NCBI GenBank assembly: GCA_023935145.1
Contig: CM043698.1
Coordinates: 145,638,625 to 145,702,624 of the forward strand
DNA length: 64,000 nucleotides
Source of the DNA: Bretschneidera sinensis
Lineage: Eukaryota > Streptophyta > Magnoliopsida > Brassicales > Akaniaceae
Reading direction: 5' to 3'
Part shown: piece by piece, positions 1 to 26,155 of the stretch
Layout: the number at the start of each line of letters is the position of its first letter
Position numbering within the stretch: the first letter of the stretch is position 1
The notes under the pieces: model-generated
The model's input: the letters and a program-made list of their open reading frames with translations, nothing else
Told to the model about the DNA's origin: nothing
Databases searched by the model: none
Position numbers and translations under genes: made by a program

Positions 1-1096
1 TTATTCTTTTTTATTATTAAAAATAAAACAACACAAAAATAGCTCGTAAAGTGAAAAGTTCTATAAAAAAAAATTTAATTTGCTAAATGCTTTCCAAATG
101 ATTTTTATAATTTATTAAAATCATGTGTTTGATGTATTGGACCATCTCAAAGGTATAAGAGGTATTAAATTGATAAGGACGATCATTGCAACTAATTGAA
201 AATGTAATTTTTTTTATTATGTTAAATTTACTGTTTAAAAATTTAAATGCTAGGTATTCATAATTTAAAGATGATTGATGTAATTTTACATTTGGGGAAC
301 TAATTTGGGTATTTGGTCTACCTTGCTACCTAACTAAATGTTCTTTACATGAGCTCTTTATTCATTTTTTTTCCAACAAAAATAATTGATTTAATTGTAA
401 AATTTTTGATTTGATTTCAACCAAATTATGATAAAAAAATTATTGAAAATTTTGATATATTTACTAATTTGTTATGTCATATGTTTAAGATTATCGAAAA
501 AGTTAATATATTTGATATCTGATGTGACAAATTAACAAATATATTAAGTTTTTCAATAATCTATTGATCGAAATTTAATCAAAATCCGTCCAAGAGATTA
601 AATTACCCCAAATTAACAAAGCCAATCATTAAATTGTCAATTTAAAAACCTAAAAAAAAAACAAATTATTGCTTAACCATAAACTTCGGGAGCGAGACAG
701 CTTGTGAAGCACAAGATAAAACTAGGGGCCACAAGTCCAATTCAAAACTAGAGGAAGCACGATCCGATCCAAAAACAAAGTATAATGTTTGGCAACAGAC
801 ATGACGGTGTGATTGGAGTTTTATCCAACTGGGAAACTCTTGACTAAGACTCGCCCTCACTGTTTTCCAACATTCCTTGGTATTTTCCACTTCTATGAGG
901 ATCCTTAGAAAGTCTCTTCTCTTCTGATAGGAGTTAGGAAATCTCATAAAAAAATGAAAATTTGTTCCTTCTATAATTTAAATGGCACAGCATTTTACAG
1001 TTCTGAATTACTGTTGACCACCAAAGATCTACCAACGAGCTTGGAGTAGGTCTCCAAAACAACAGTGTAAAAGAAAATTTTGACTCTTCAATGATA
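1..1096. other. AT-rich intergenic DNA, no gene seen
   Basis: No exon series, domain or RNA gene can be recognised here. The longest open frame (666-947, minus) has no family resemblance and biased composition and is not called. The stretch 370-600 has short repeated phrases about AT-rich words but no clean repeat borders. Confidence 0.6.
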
Positions 1097-2440
1097 ATAT
1101 ATCAACTTCCCAACTAAAACATGCAGTTTTTTCAAACAAAATACCAGTAATTATATTGGTACTATCAAATCGAACCACTAAAATCGGAGAGATTTTTACC
1201 TGTATTCAATGTAAAACTCATTTTTGTATAATGATGGAAACTTGATCGGTAATTTTTTGAAATTTCGTTAATAAGGTTAATTGAGTATGTAGTAACGTTG
1301 CTAGTGAAGTTTTCAAAAATTACCAATCAAGTTTCTATCTCAATGCAAATATGACTCTAAAACGATAACAGCCATGTTTGGATCCCACTTTAACCCGGCC
1401 AATATATCAACTTCCCAACTAAAACATGCAGTTTTTTCAAACAAAATACTAGTAATAATATTGGTACCATCAATATTGGAGAGATTCTTACTTGCATCGG
1501 GTGCAAAACTCATTTTTGCATTAGGGTGAAAACTTGATCAGTAATTTTTTTAAACTTCACTGGTAAGGCTATGTAAGGACCCCATCCCGCTTAGGTACAA
1601 TATTGTCCACTTTGGCACCCCGTTAGCCCGAGCCCCATGCCTCACGGTTTTGCTCCTTAATGGGTACGACGCGTTTTGGGGAGATTGGGCATGAGCTGAC
1701 AGGGTCTCTCCTGAAACAAAACAGTGAGGCATGGGGCTCGGGCTGACGGGGTGCCAAAGCGGACAATATTGTATCTGTGCGGGATGGGATCCTTACATTG
1801 TGGTATCATAGTTGACTCTCGAAAGCCTAGTGGAGTTGCTTGGTGGGATCACACAGCGAGGACGTTGTGCTCTGAGGGAGGAGACATGTGATGTCTTGGT
1901 ATCCTACATCGGTTAGGGAGGGATTTTTGGGGCTCTTTATAATTGATTTTCATCCTTAATGGGTACGATGCATTTTGAGGAGATTGGGCCTGGGTTGACA
2001 GGGTCTCTCTAGGAACAAAACTGTGAGGCATAGAGGCTTGGGTTAACGGGGTGCCAAAGCGGACAATATTGTGTCTGTGCAAGATGGAGTCTTTACATGC
2101 TAGTTGAGTATGTACTGACATTACTAGTAAAGTTTCCAAAAATTATAAATCAAGTTTCCACTCAATGTAAATATGACTCTAAAATGATATATCAACTAAA
2201 ATATACCGTTTTTTCAAACAAAATGCCAATAATAAATTAATAATATTAATACCATCAAATCCAACCACCAAAATCGAAGAGATTCTTATTTGTATACGGT
2301 GTAAAACTCGTTTTTGTATCGAGATGAAAATTTGATTGAAATTTTTTTGAAACTTCACTGGTAAAGTTAGTTGAGTATGTAAAGATGTTATAAATGAAGT
2401 TTCCAAAATTATCAATCAAGTTTTCACCTCGATTTTACAC
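1097..2440. repeat. Tandem ~300 bp repeat, three diverged copies, split by a TRIM
   Basis: Copies start near 1097, 1403 and 2187. Each opens with a phrase like atatcaacttcccaactaaa, runs through a T-rich block and ends near tatgactctaaaa. The second copy is split by the element at 1572-2097: its left part stops at cttcactggtaaggcta and resumes at gctagttgagtatg after the insert. The third copy is shorter and more diverged. Nothing in the copies looks coding. A related, more decayed copy lies at about 26500-26690, so the family is dispersed. Confidence 0.75.
1572..2097 (+). mobile_element. TRIM-type LTR element with an inverted 5' end (fold-back)
   Basis: A complete right LTR spans 1887-2097 (tgtgatgtc to ctttaca). 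Its start carries the tacatcgg phrase common at the start of plant TRIM LTRs. It is preceded by a purine tract (gagggaggagaca, 1874-1886). The left LTR copy (about 1654-1797) is followed at 1801 by tggtatcata, a decayed primer-binding site for initiator Met-tRNA. Only about 90 bp lies between the LTRs, so no gag or pol could fit. The left LTR has lost its first part. In its place, 1572-1653 is an inverted copy of the LTR 3' end, making a near-perfect hairpin with about 1717-1797. A short gcta repeat flanks the whole unit, consistent with a target duplication. The TRIM class is known; the fold-back form is read from this sequence. Confidence 0.8.
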
Positions 2441-2659
2441 TCGGTGCAAATAAGAATTTATCCCAAAATCGACACCCAAGAGTTTTTTTTTAGTAAAAAC
2501 TTGCCCCGGATGCAAATTTGAGATATAACTTACTATTTTTATTTTTATAAAAGAGATTTTTATTGTACCGGAGTAAAAATTTGATCAGTAATTTTTAAGA
2601 ACTTCATTAATAACATTAATTAATGTGATTCCGTCTGTTTTTTACAAAAGTTTTGAAAA

Positions 2660-2662
<3 letters not shown>

Positions 2663-2698
<36 letters not shown>
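2663..2698. repeat. (TA)n microsatellite
   Basis: About 17 TA dinucleotides in a row, in gene-free AT-rich DNA. No gene or element border is attached to it. Confidence 0.95.
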
Positions 2699-2700
<2 letters not shown>

Positions 2701-4182
2701 CTTTATCATGGCATGATCGTAGGCGTTTGTCTCCTTGACAAATAAAATCAATCAAGTAGGCAATTTTCATCCAAAAACCATTTGATATTAGATACTGGTC
2801 AAAATAATACGATAAGGTTTCTCACATGTTTTTAGCATTCTAATTCAAAGTTTCTTCTTAATTTCCAGGTTTCCATTAAGAACCAGACTGGAAGCAGAAG
2901 GTTTCCATCAGTGGAATTCAACCAATCAAATGTAATAGTGTTTTTTGATCAAAACCCCAAAAGGTGTTTCTTGCTGTTTTGCCAAATACCAGAGAACAGT
3001 TGATGAATACAGTATGCTCTGTTGAATTTAAGAAATTGGTAGTGGCGTGAAGGATTTAGATAACTTGTGAACTCTGTCACTTTTTAGCTTAGTAACATGT
3101 CACGTGAATTTTCACTCGTGCATATTATATTATCATAATCAAATTTATCAAAATTTGAATATTTCATGATTTTTTCTATTCATCGTCAAAATAACACTAA
3201 TCTTTTTATAAATATTCATCGGATAAAATCTCGTCGGATAAAATCCGTCTATACACACTCATATGAGAACCTTTTTGTTGGAGGTCGGTGTTTTGAGAGT
3301 ACCATCATTCTTACATTACGTGATACCAAGAATTGGGTAAATTGTTCAATGTGACAAACCATTGAAATTTATCATCAATAAGACAACCACCGCTGGCCAA
3401 TTCCATGACTATACTAATTGTAATTTCTGCATGTGATTTGCAAAATTCTCACTTTCAAACATTCGGGTCCCATCAAATTTGTCGAGTATTGACACGTGTT
3501 TCGACGATGCGTTTCATATTTTTCTTTAAGGGTGTCCAATATTTTTCATATGATTAAGTATAGTTATCTTCTCATTTCCTTTGTTTATCAGCCTCTTCAA
3601 TTCTGTGGGTTTTTCAATTGTTACTGTGTAATAAGTATTTTTCATGAATTAATTGATAGGCAATTCGCCTTTTCAATTGTCAATGTATAATGGGTTTTTC
3701 AATGTTGATATTCGAATTACTAAAACGTTTATATTTCGAAAATCGTTTGTAAGTAATTTGTGGACAATTCACTGATAATTTACTAGTGAACCTTTCAAGA
3801 TCAAATTGTACGTTTGAATATCAATGTTATTGTTTAATTGATTTTTTTAATGCAATAAAAAAATAAATAGTATTATTGACACGATATAAATAAGCCACGA
3901 AAATTGTAGGGATGTTTATTAAATAATTAAGACCGATTTACAAATCATTTCGAACTGATTTGATTAATTGATTAAATCAGTTAATTAACTAAGATCTATT
4001 GGTTAATCGATCGGTTAACGGTTAATTTTTTTAACTATTTAACTGATTAAAAAATTAATAATATGTTAAATATAGATATAATATATAAAAAAATATAATT
4101 AAATAAAAACTCTTAATTATAAATTAAATATATAATATATAATAAATTAAAAAAAATTTATTATGTAAACAATATTGATTAA
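2699..4182. other. Intergenic DNA, no gene seen
   Basis: AT-rich sequence without a recognisable exon, domain or RNA. Short plus-strand open frames at 3166-3354 and 3496-3690 have no family signal. From about 3940 the sequence becomes rich in gattaat/ggttaat words that lead into the duplicated block at 4183-4447. Confidence 0.55.
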
Positions 4183-4447
4183 ACGATCGTATCGATCGAA
4201 ATTAATTTAATTGATTAATATCAAAATACTTAAATTAATTCGATCGAAACAGTTAAAAAATCGATTATAATTTTTATTGATCAATCCAACCGTTACCTAT
4301 AACGTAAAAAAACAAAAGAAAAAAAACTCATGATTGTATCGATCAAATTTAATTTGATTAATTAATATTAAAATATTTAAATTAATTTAATAAAAAAAAA
4401 TTTAAAAACCGATTAAAATTTTTAGCAGATAAAACCGACAATTGCCT
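4183..4447. repeat. Duplicated AT-rich block with gatcgatc-type words
   Basis: Two diverged copies of about 115 bp: 4183-4297 (starts gatcgtatcgatcgaaatt, ends near accgttaccta) and 4331-4447 (starts gattgtatcgatcaaattt, ends near acaattgccta). They are separated by an A-rich joint. The unit is built from gattaat and aaattaattcgatcg words. It is non-coding; class unknown. Confidence 0.6.
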
Positions 4448-4807
4448 AAAAAGAAAAAAAAAACAAAAAGAGAAAAAAAAACTAATGATCACGTGTTGTA
4501 CTGTTAACATATTGCGGAGACACGGAGGTTGAGAGTTCTACGCGTGTCTAGACAAAAAGGATCATCCATTAAAAGGTCACAAAAGCTTTCCTATACCAAA
4601 TTTTTTTTTTAAGGCACTGCTTTGCTTAATAAAAGGCTTATGAGCAGCCCAATGTCATCAGGCTTAACTAAAAAAGAAAAAGAAAAAAAAACTTTGAAGC
4701 TGGCCCGCCTTATCTCCGTTAGTTCATGAAGTAAACGACCGTTAACTTTTTTCAGTAAATTATCATTTTAATTTTATCTTATCTTCCATTTTTATTTAAA
4801 TTAGAGT

Positions 4808-5122
4808 GAAATGGTAATTGAGAAGATAACTAAGAACTACAAAGGTTGGCATGAAAAACTCCTTCCGCCTTATGAGGATATCAGACTTCTTTTTAATCCC
4901 CAACCAGCGCTACACCATATGCTCTAGTTTATGGCATGGAAGTCGTTCTACCCGTTGAAATTGAAATCTAGTCATTATGAGTTGCTTTAGAGAGCAAAAT
5001 TATCGAGAAAGAATGGTTGCAAGCACGATATGAAGAATTGGGTACTTTTAGATGAGAAGCGGATAAAAGCCTTACACCATGTTCAAGGTTACCAAATAAG
5101 GATTGCTAGAGCCTATAACAAA
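4808..5122 (+). mobile_element. Ty3/gypsy integrase fragment, decayed
   Basis: Reading the plus strand in shifting frames gives the C-terminal part of a plant Ty3/gypsy pol integrase: a WHEKL phrase near 4850, then TPYALVYGMEVVLPVEIEI at about 4911-4968 in another frame, then EWLQARYEEL near 5015, and DEKRIKALHHVQGYQ followed by RIARAYNK near 5052-5115. At least two frameshifts and several stops break it, so no product is possible. No LTRs were recognised on either side. The order and spacing match the tail of integrase, which is why it is assigned to gypsy rather than copia. Confidence 0.85.
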
Positions 5123-5139
5123 AATAGGTTTGGCTCAAT

Positions 5140-5335
5140 TTAGCTTTGAGTTTTAAAAAAGTGTCAATTTAACTTTTAAGTTTTACTTTTCACGTCAATT
5201 AGATCTTTCGTCTAATTGGATCATCATGAGACACATAAAGTATGTCAAACCATCCAATCAAAGACAAATTGATCTGAAAAAAAAAATAGAGACAAATTGA
5301 CCTGAAAAATAAAGATGTTGAAAAACGAAGATATT
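5140..5335. mobile_element. MITE-like fragment, same family as 59470-59795
   Basis: The left part (gtgtcaatttaacttttaag, then tcgtctaattggatcat) and the right part (gacaaattgatctgaaaa) resemble the two arms of the fold-back at 59470-59795, which has aagttttattttttaggtca and gtctaattggact on the left and tcaaattgatctgaaag on the right. The copy here is diverged and its ends are not sharp. It has no coding content. Confidence 0.45.
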
Positions 5336-7190
5336 TTTCATAAACTAAATCGAATTCCCACCGTATTTTTTATTTATAAAAATACGAAGCAAGGTGAAAA
5401 CGAAAAAGTTTGATTTGTTTTGTATAAGATAAATCTATATTTATTTATACTATATCAAAATATCAAAAAATAAGTGTAATGAAAATAGGATTACAATCCA
5501 TAAATCTTTATCGTAAAACGAGAGACATGTATCACAACAAAGAAAGCAAGTTATAAATTATGTTTCGGTAGAACATGTATTTGTATTACTACAAATCCTT
5601 TTTGTAGTAACGAATCTTGTATGTATTCATAAGAAAAAGAATTTGTCAATTTTTCGGGGTCTTATTTAAAAGGGTGTGGAAACACATAAGAACTCTTGAA
5701 TAGAAATGGAAAAAAGATGTAACTCCAGTTCCTTCAAAAATAGGAAGATCCTTAGTGCAAGAAGAAAAGTTTCTTGACCCTTTGCCTTACTTAGGATTAG
5801 TCGGTTCTATTTCTTGATGGGGGAAGGGATATAACTCAGCGGCAGTGTCACCTTGACATACCTTTCACATGCTTCTTGAATAACTAATTGGCAAATTGAC
5901 AGTATCTCAAAACTTAAGGTAAAATTGACCCAATCGTGAAATTTCGAGAATAAATTTATTTTTTCGCCTAGATAATAATACGGCTTGATTTGATAATTTG
6001 CATATATCATGGACAATGTTTGGGGGCTTGAAATCAATTTTAAGTTGAATTTTTAAAAATCTAATAAAAAAATTAAATCATCTATTAAATGATATTTTAA
6101 TTGTTATTTGATGAATTTAATACAATTTAATTTAATTTAACTAAGTTTTAGATAAAATTTAAAAAATAAACCCTAACATAAATTTGACAGTAGGTTAACC
6201 TACACATCACTATGGAATTAATTATTGGAATTAAGACTATTTCAATAAAAGAAACAAAATTACTTGCAAATTTGATGGTTTATATAATTAAGTGATATTA
6301 GCACTTCAAAAATGGTTATCGATGTTCCTATTTTTCTCACAATAATACCTTCATTGAAGTTAGATGTTTGAATTTTGAAAATACAAAATATTAGTACTAC
6401 CATATATGTTGTTCACTAGTTTTAATAATACAAAACCTAATTTTAAGAATAAATTTAAGAGAGTCCAATAAACAAAGACTCAAATGCATAATGTTGAGCA
6501 TCAATTTAAACCTAAAAGTTTAAGTTAATAGATTTTCATTCTATCATTATACATGTATCTTATTTATCCACTTTATTTTTCATATGATACATGCTTACAT
6601 ATGAATTTCAATAAATTTTTAGCTTCCTCTTTTAGTTGGTTTTATCATAACAAGCATCGCAAAGTCATACTATCAATTGTGATACCATTTGTTAAGTAAT
6701 CATAATTCAAGTTAATAAGAAATTTAGACTTAGAGAATGTAAAAACCTTAAATATATGATATTGAATACCATTGAACCGAACAGATTTAAACCAATAAAA
6801 TACATCATATATGAACCTCAACAATATCCAATTGTATTTATTTTTATAAAACATTTGATTTTCCCTCCTTCAAGTTAATTTGTTTTAACGAAATAAAATA
6901 TAAACGGTTTGTCAAACGTGGTAAGCTCTTGGCTAATATACGTAGGAGATGCTTGGAAATTAATTAAAAAATATTTAAATTAATAAATTAAATTTTTTTT
7001 TAAACATATAAAATTTACCACATTTTAATCAGTTTTCAAACATCGTTGTATAGAGATGTTAACTCTCAAAAGATATTAACTTTTCAAATGAGACCTAAAA
7101 ATACGGCGCGTTTCAATCAAAACCGGGTTGCTCGTGAACCGAGACAATAAACCGGGTCGAGACCAGAAATCAATATATTTCCAATAAAAC
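5336..7190. other. Intergenic DNA upstream of the kinase gene
   Basis: AT-rich, no exon series or domain recognised. Minus-strand open frames at 5807-6037 and 6645-6854 have no family signal and sit in low-complexity sequence. The kinase promoter should lie at the right edge. Confidence 0.5.
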
Positions 7191-7967
7191 AATAGTTATA
7201 AAGAAGAAAAAAAAATAAAAACAGAGAAACTCCTTTAACAGCACTTTCTATCGATCCCTTGTTGCTCTCGAAGCCCTCTCTGCAACACACACCCAAACCG
7301 AGAGAGTATTCTATCGAGAGGGACTATGCTGAGATAGTCGTGCTTCATCGAATTAAGAGGTAAGAATGATTCGAATCTCTATCAAAATCAAGAAACATTG
7401 AATTTTAGAATTATATGGAAAAAAACCCAAGTTTCAAGTCATGTGTGCGCTGTCCTTTCGCTATCATTTAGTGGGCCATTTTTGAGGCAGTCCTAAGAAT
7501 TGAATTCTGTTGGGCTGTCATTTTAACAAATCCCACTCTTTCACCTAACAGAGAAATCTATTTTTCTCTTTTAATTTTCAAAATTTATATCGAACTTTGT
7601 GTATTGCTTTGCTTGGAGTGTAAGAGCTAGATGCATTGTGGTTATATCTATTTTTTAATTGTTCTGTTCAGATCTTGAATTTTCATTGATTTTCGGGTAT
7701 CTCTTATTTTTTGGATTGTGGGTTGTTACATTGAGGAATTTATGTGTTCAGTGATGTAATGTATTGAAATACTGTTTCAGGATTTGTTTTGAGGTCAATT
7801 TTGGGATTTATAGAGACCCATTTTGTCGAATTGGAATTGGTGTTGAAGAATGTGGGAAATTTGGAGATATATTTTCTGAATTCGTGTTTCAACTCTGTTA
7901 TAATTGGAGCATTCGAGTTCTGTATCAAGCGTGTGTAGAGAAGAAAGCTTATTTTATATGTGTAGAA
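7191..7967 (+). promoter_or_regulatory. Kinase promoter edge, 5' UTR and 5' UTR intron
   Basis: A ttataaag at about 7196 could serve as TATA box. A pyrimidine-rich, coding-poor leader with agccctctctgcaacac follows at 7250-7330. The leader exon seems to end at 7359 (aagag|gtaaga). The next acceptor is actgtttcag ending at 7780, giving a 421 bp intron in the 5' UTR. The second leader part (7781-7967) is open in the kinase frame but has no in-frame ATG before 7968. The start of transcription is inferred. Confidence 0.55.
7850..7879 (+). promoter_or_regulatory. Short upstream ORF in the kinase leader
   Basis: ATG at 7850 opens a 9-codon frame ending in TGA at 7877-7879. It lies 88 bases before the kinase ATG and in another frame. 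It lies in the second leader exon after the predicted 5' UTR intron, so it would be in the mature mRNA. Such uORFs can lower translation of the main frame. Its effect here is not shown by the sequence. Confidence 0.5.
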
Positions 7968-22240
<14,273 letters not shown>

Positions 22241-23249
22241 GAGAAGAGGTTGGAATAGTGATTGCATCTTTTTTTTTTTTTTTTTTTGTTTTATGGTGTG
22301 TTCTCTGTTTATGCATTGATTCTGATTTTATGTACATAACATTGTAAGAAATTGTGTATTTATTATCCATTATTTTCCCATTTTCTATTTTTGTTTTAAA
22401 GAGGAAGTATTAGTTGTATAATTAGGTGTTTCCTATTACAGTGACAATGTAATTTTTACCATCATTAATTATATTTATCAATGACTATCTTTTGGCGTGA
22501 TTCATGGGTGTTTATGCCTAAATGTGTTTTGTTATCTTTTCTCTGATGCATCTTTATTTACTGTACTGAGAAATAAGGTGGTAAGCAAATTCTGAAAGCT
22601 TGTACTCTCATCAGTTAGCTCTTACGCTAAATTTGGTGATATGAATTGACGAATTGAAATTGGACAGGAGAAACCTACAAAGTCGTAATTTAACTCAATT
22701 TCATTTTCAAGGCTTCAATTTGAAGCAGCATAAGCATTTCCTGAAGTCCTTAAATTTTCATTCTTTTATCAAAAAAAAAAAATCATTCTGTACCGTGTGA
22801 TTCAACTCTGGCTAGTGATAATTGAAGTTGTAGATTAGAGAATCTACAGTAAGATGGTTGTTGCACACTTACCACAGAATTGTGAGAAGTTAAGAAATCT
22901 TGCTGGAATATAAGCCAAGCATAATATTACAATTGATTTTCTCACCTCTTACATATTACTTGAAATTTACAATAATCGGCACAAACTCATAACCTAACCC
23001 TATAAATATTCGACTACTTTTTGGTTCATGTACCTTCGACTACTTTTATAACTATCTCAATATGCCTGAGTTCCATGTGTACCAAGTGAGCTTCCATGAA
23101 TAAAAGTGAATCCAAGTAACAGCATCTATAGAAGATGAGCATGCTTCTCCAAGCATTGTAAACAGTTATCAATCTCTTACAGCAAAAATCAGACGTCAAA
23201 TAGAACCCTACCATATTTTTTTGCTCTTTTCCGCCACCATCTTCTATTT
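22241..23249. other. Spacer between two convergent genes
   Basis: This holds the 3' UTR and poly(A) region of the kinase on the plus strand and of the PRA1 gene on the minus strand. A run of 19 T lies at about 22269-22287. No separate gene or RNA was recognised. Confidence 0.6.
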
Positions 23250-25651
23250 CTATCTCCCTCGAGAAGGTTTCTTTGCAGGAGTCAGCTTCCGAAATGCAGC
23301 ATGCAAAACCATAACTACATACAGCAATTATCAAGCCCACACAAAGGATGAAGCACGTGAATAAAAATAAACAAAAATACAAATTGGATACCTGCATAAC
23401 TGACAGCAAGACCACAGAAGAGAGCCATCTGAACATTCAAACATATCAGAATGACCGCCGTAGCTGCAATGATGAGATACACTTAAAGGTAAGTAAAGAC
23501 TATATATTCTCTCATCTATCAATATTTTTTTAGTGTTCATACACTCAAAAGGAATCTGCACCCAAAAGGAAGACAGACAGATCAGAGTATTCCACCCTCT
23601 GAATTAAGCACACATTTCAAAGTTATGTGCCACTTCAGCCCCAGCAATCCCAACAAACCTATGGAAGGCTCTGTGAAACACTAAAACATTTCCAAGTGTT
23701 TTCCAGCGCCTATATACAGATGAAAACCAGATTCCTGCTGACTAGCTTAAACTATGAGAATGTCACACTTCCAAGTCATGGAAGCAGGACATCCCAATGC
23801 ATCTAAGTATTTGGCAAACTTATCCTGATGAGAACAATATTTTCATAGGTCAGATAAGCCAAGAAACACATAAATCATGTAAACTTGTATATCTTGACTA
23901 ACAACCCACTAGTCTTCATGCTCCTTGTTTGGCCATTCATAGCCACCTGAAGCAAGATTCTCTAGAAAGGAACATTCTTATGTTTTAAAGATTTTCAATA
24001 TCTCAAAGTGGATCTTAATGGATATTTCTTTGAACTTGATTCTAGGCAATCACGATGTTGGACACTCCACCTCATAGTCAACGGTACGCAAGAAGAAAAT
24101 GTTTCTTCAAAAAAGCTTTTTCCATACACATTAAATTGATATATTAAATGGAAACTCAAAAGTTCATGCACATATAGGAATACATGTAATTTGCATGTTT
24201 TTCATGGAAGGGGGAAAATCAATTTCTATAAACCTGTGTCAGTTAATAATTCACGGTTTGAACCCCAATAAGATATGATGTTTTCTTCTGAAAGACTGAC
24301 TAATGGAACCAACTAATCTTATGCTACTCCTCCTCTTTTGTCCTCCTCATCTCCTTTCATTAGCTATATGTCCTTAAACTCTCCAGCAACCAAATCTAGT
24401 TCTTACAAATCATGACAATTACGATAATCTAAACTTCTCCATTCTTTCGAGAATTTATTTTCAACGATTGAAGTGTTACCATAAGCTTTAACTTTACTTG
24501 TTTTGAACCCAAAGTCCAAAAGAAACCGAATCCTAAAAGTTCTTAACACTTGATTTTCCTTTAGTCTTAAACTATTTCTCGAGGAGGCAACATCTATGAG
24601 AGTGAGAATTAGATGATCTAAAAACTTCTCATGCAACGGGCTTATGTATATAGAGAATACCGATTCTAAAATCTATATCATGGTTTCTTTTTGCCTTTAA
24701 TTGGGAATGAGGGTTGAAATCTAGGATGGAGTTCGAACAAAACAATTATTTGAAGTAGGAAGGATCGCTACATCTAAAGACATAGTTAAGATCTTCATCT
24801 TCATTCAACAAAAGGAACTCCACTCTAACCATATTCCTTTCGCTGAGATTTGCAGAAGCATTCATTCGTCCTTGACCTTCCTAGATACATCTTTGTCTTC
24901 CACAGGCTCAAAAGTACCAAAACAAGACATGGAATCTTACTAATCATCGATACTTTTCTAAATTTTCTACTACACAAGCAATGGATAAATAAAGAACGAA
25001 GGCTGCAAAAAGTTTCTGTATTGGGGATTGCCGTAGACAATCCAAAGAAGTAAGTTTTGATTGAAAACTCACCACATTGGGCGGTACGAACCAAAACCTG
25101 CCGAATCACAGGGTAACCATCCAATCCCCATCTATCACTGTAGAACTTGAAAAATTCCCAAAGGGCCAAACTCGATATCAACCCAACAAGAGCAAGCGGC
25201 ATCTGATACCTATAAATATAGTGGCAAAACACAAAATTATAAACCAGACAATAAGAAGAAAAAATTACATTTAACTGTTATTTTTTTTTTTGTAAGTCAC
25301 ATTCAACTGTATCTCACTTTCATATTTTCCAACTAATTATTTGCTTAAAATGAGATAATTATTACATTGAGAAATACACAGATTTACAGTGAACAGAAGA
25401 TCAAAAAACAAAGTTCTAAATATTTCAGGTTTATTGCCTCAAAGACTCCCTCTCTCATGCACCCAAAGCACAGAAAGATAAGAGTGATAGTCTGATAAAG
25501 TTGCCAAAAAAGAAAACTCCAATATTCTCAATTTCCCTCGCTGTACTCTTCAGCAATTTAAGAGAATACGTCAAAAGATAAACTCTTAAAATTTCAACAA
25601 TAATCTTCAAAACCCATCGAAATTCATAACAAACATTCACATATACACACG

Positions 25652-25725
<74 letters not shown>

Positions 25726-26155
25726 AGAGATTTATTTACAGAGTGCAGGCAAAGAAGAAGATAAAGAGCCAGGCATAATTCCTGGCAAATCGCTTGACGT
25801 TCTCGTGAACTCTCATCTTGGCCTGAGAAGCCGAGGAGGGGAAAGAATAGGTATCAGAGGAGCCGAAAAATCCAAGGGTCCACGACGCCGTTTCACCGGA
25901 GAAATCATCTGTAGTCAGCTTAGCGAAGGGGTTGATGGTTAAGAGGGAAGAGAGAGTGACCAAATGGGAAAACAGAGAGGCGAAGAAGCCGTTGGTTATC
26001 GAAGTAGTCGCTGTGGTGGCAGTTCCAGTGGTGGTCGATGCGGCGGTAGCGGTGGCGCGGTTATCGACCAGCTCGAGGTAGCCGGAGTCCCGAAGCCACG
26101 ACTCGAAAGCTGGGTCCGGTACGCTTAGCGACAGTGGGTTCGATGAGAACACCAT
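23250..26155 (-). CDS. PRA1H: PRA1 family protein (PRA1.H-like)
   Basis: Minus-strand exons 25740-26155, 25073-25209, 23392-23463 and 23250-23314 join in frame to 229 aa. PRA1 (prenylated Rab acceptor) proteins are small endomembrane proteins that bind Rab GTPases and act in vesicle traffic. The N-terminus MVFSSNPLSLSVP and the phrase FESWLRDSGYLELVD match the plant PRA1.H subfamily as recalled. A Thr/Ala-rich linker follows, then INPFAKLTTDDFSGETASW and two hydrophobic hairpins (about 126-160 and 185-215), the usual four membrane segments of the PRA1 domain. The end is basic (RKLTPAKKPSRGR). The start at 26155 is chosen because relatives begin at MVFS; an earlier in-frame ATG at about 26200 would add 15 unlike residues. 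The gene diverges from the PrmA gene and converges with the kinase. Confidence 0.92.
25653..25722. repeat. Compound (TA)n(GA)n microsatellite next to a splice donor
   Basis: About 17 TA units (25653-25686) run into about 18 GA units (to 25722). On the minus strand, the sense strand of the PRA1 gene, it is a (TC)n(TA)n tract. It begins about 18 bases after the 5' splice site of the first intron (donor at 25739). Such compound repeats change length easily. Confidence 0.95.

Noticed and set aside
1550..2139. Minus-strand frames as genes
   Set aside because: They lie inside the TRIM LTRs and its flanks and repeat between the two LTRs, so they are element shadows.
23026..23436. 136-codon minus frame as a separate protein
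   Set aside because: It spans an intron and the last two exons of the PRA1 gene in the wrong frame. The spliced PRA1 reading explains the sequence better.
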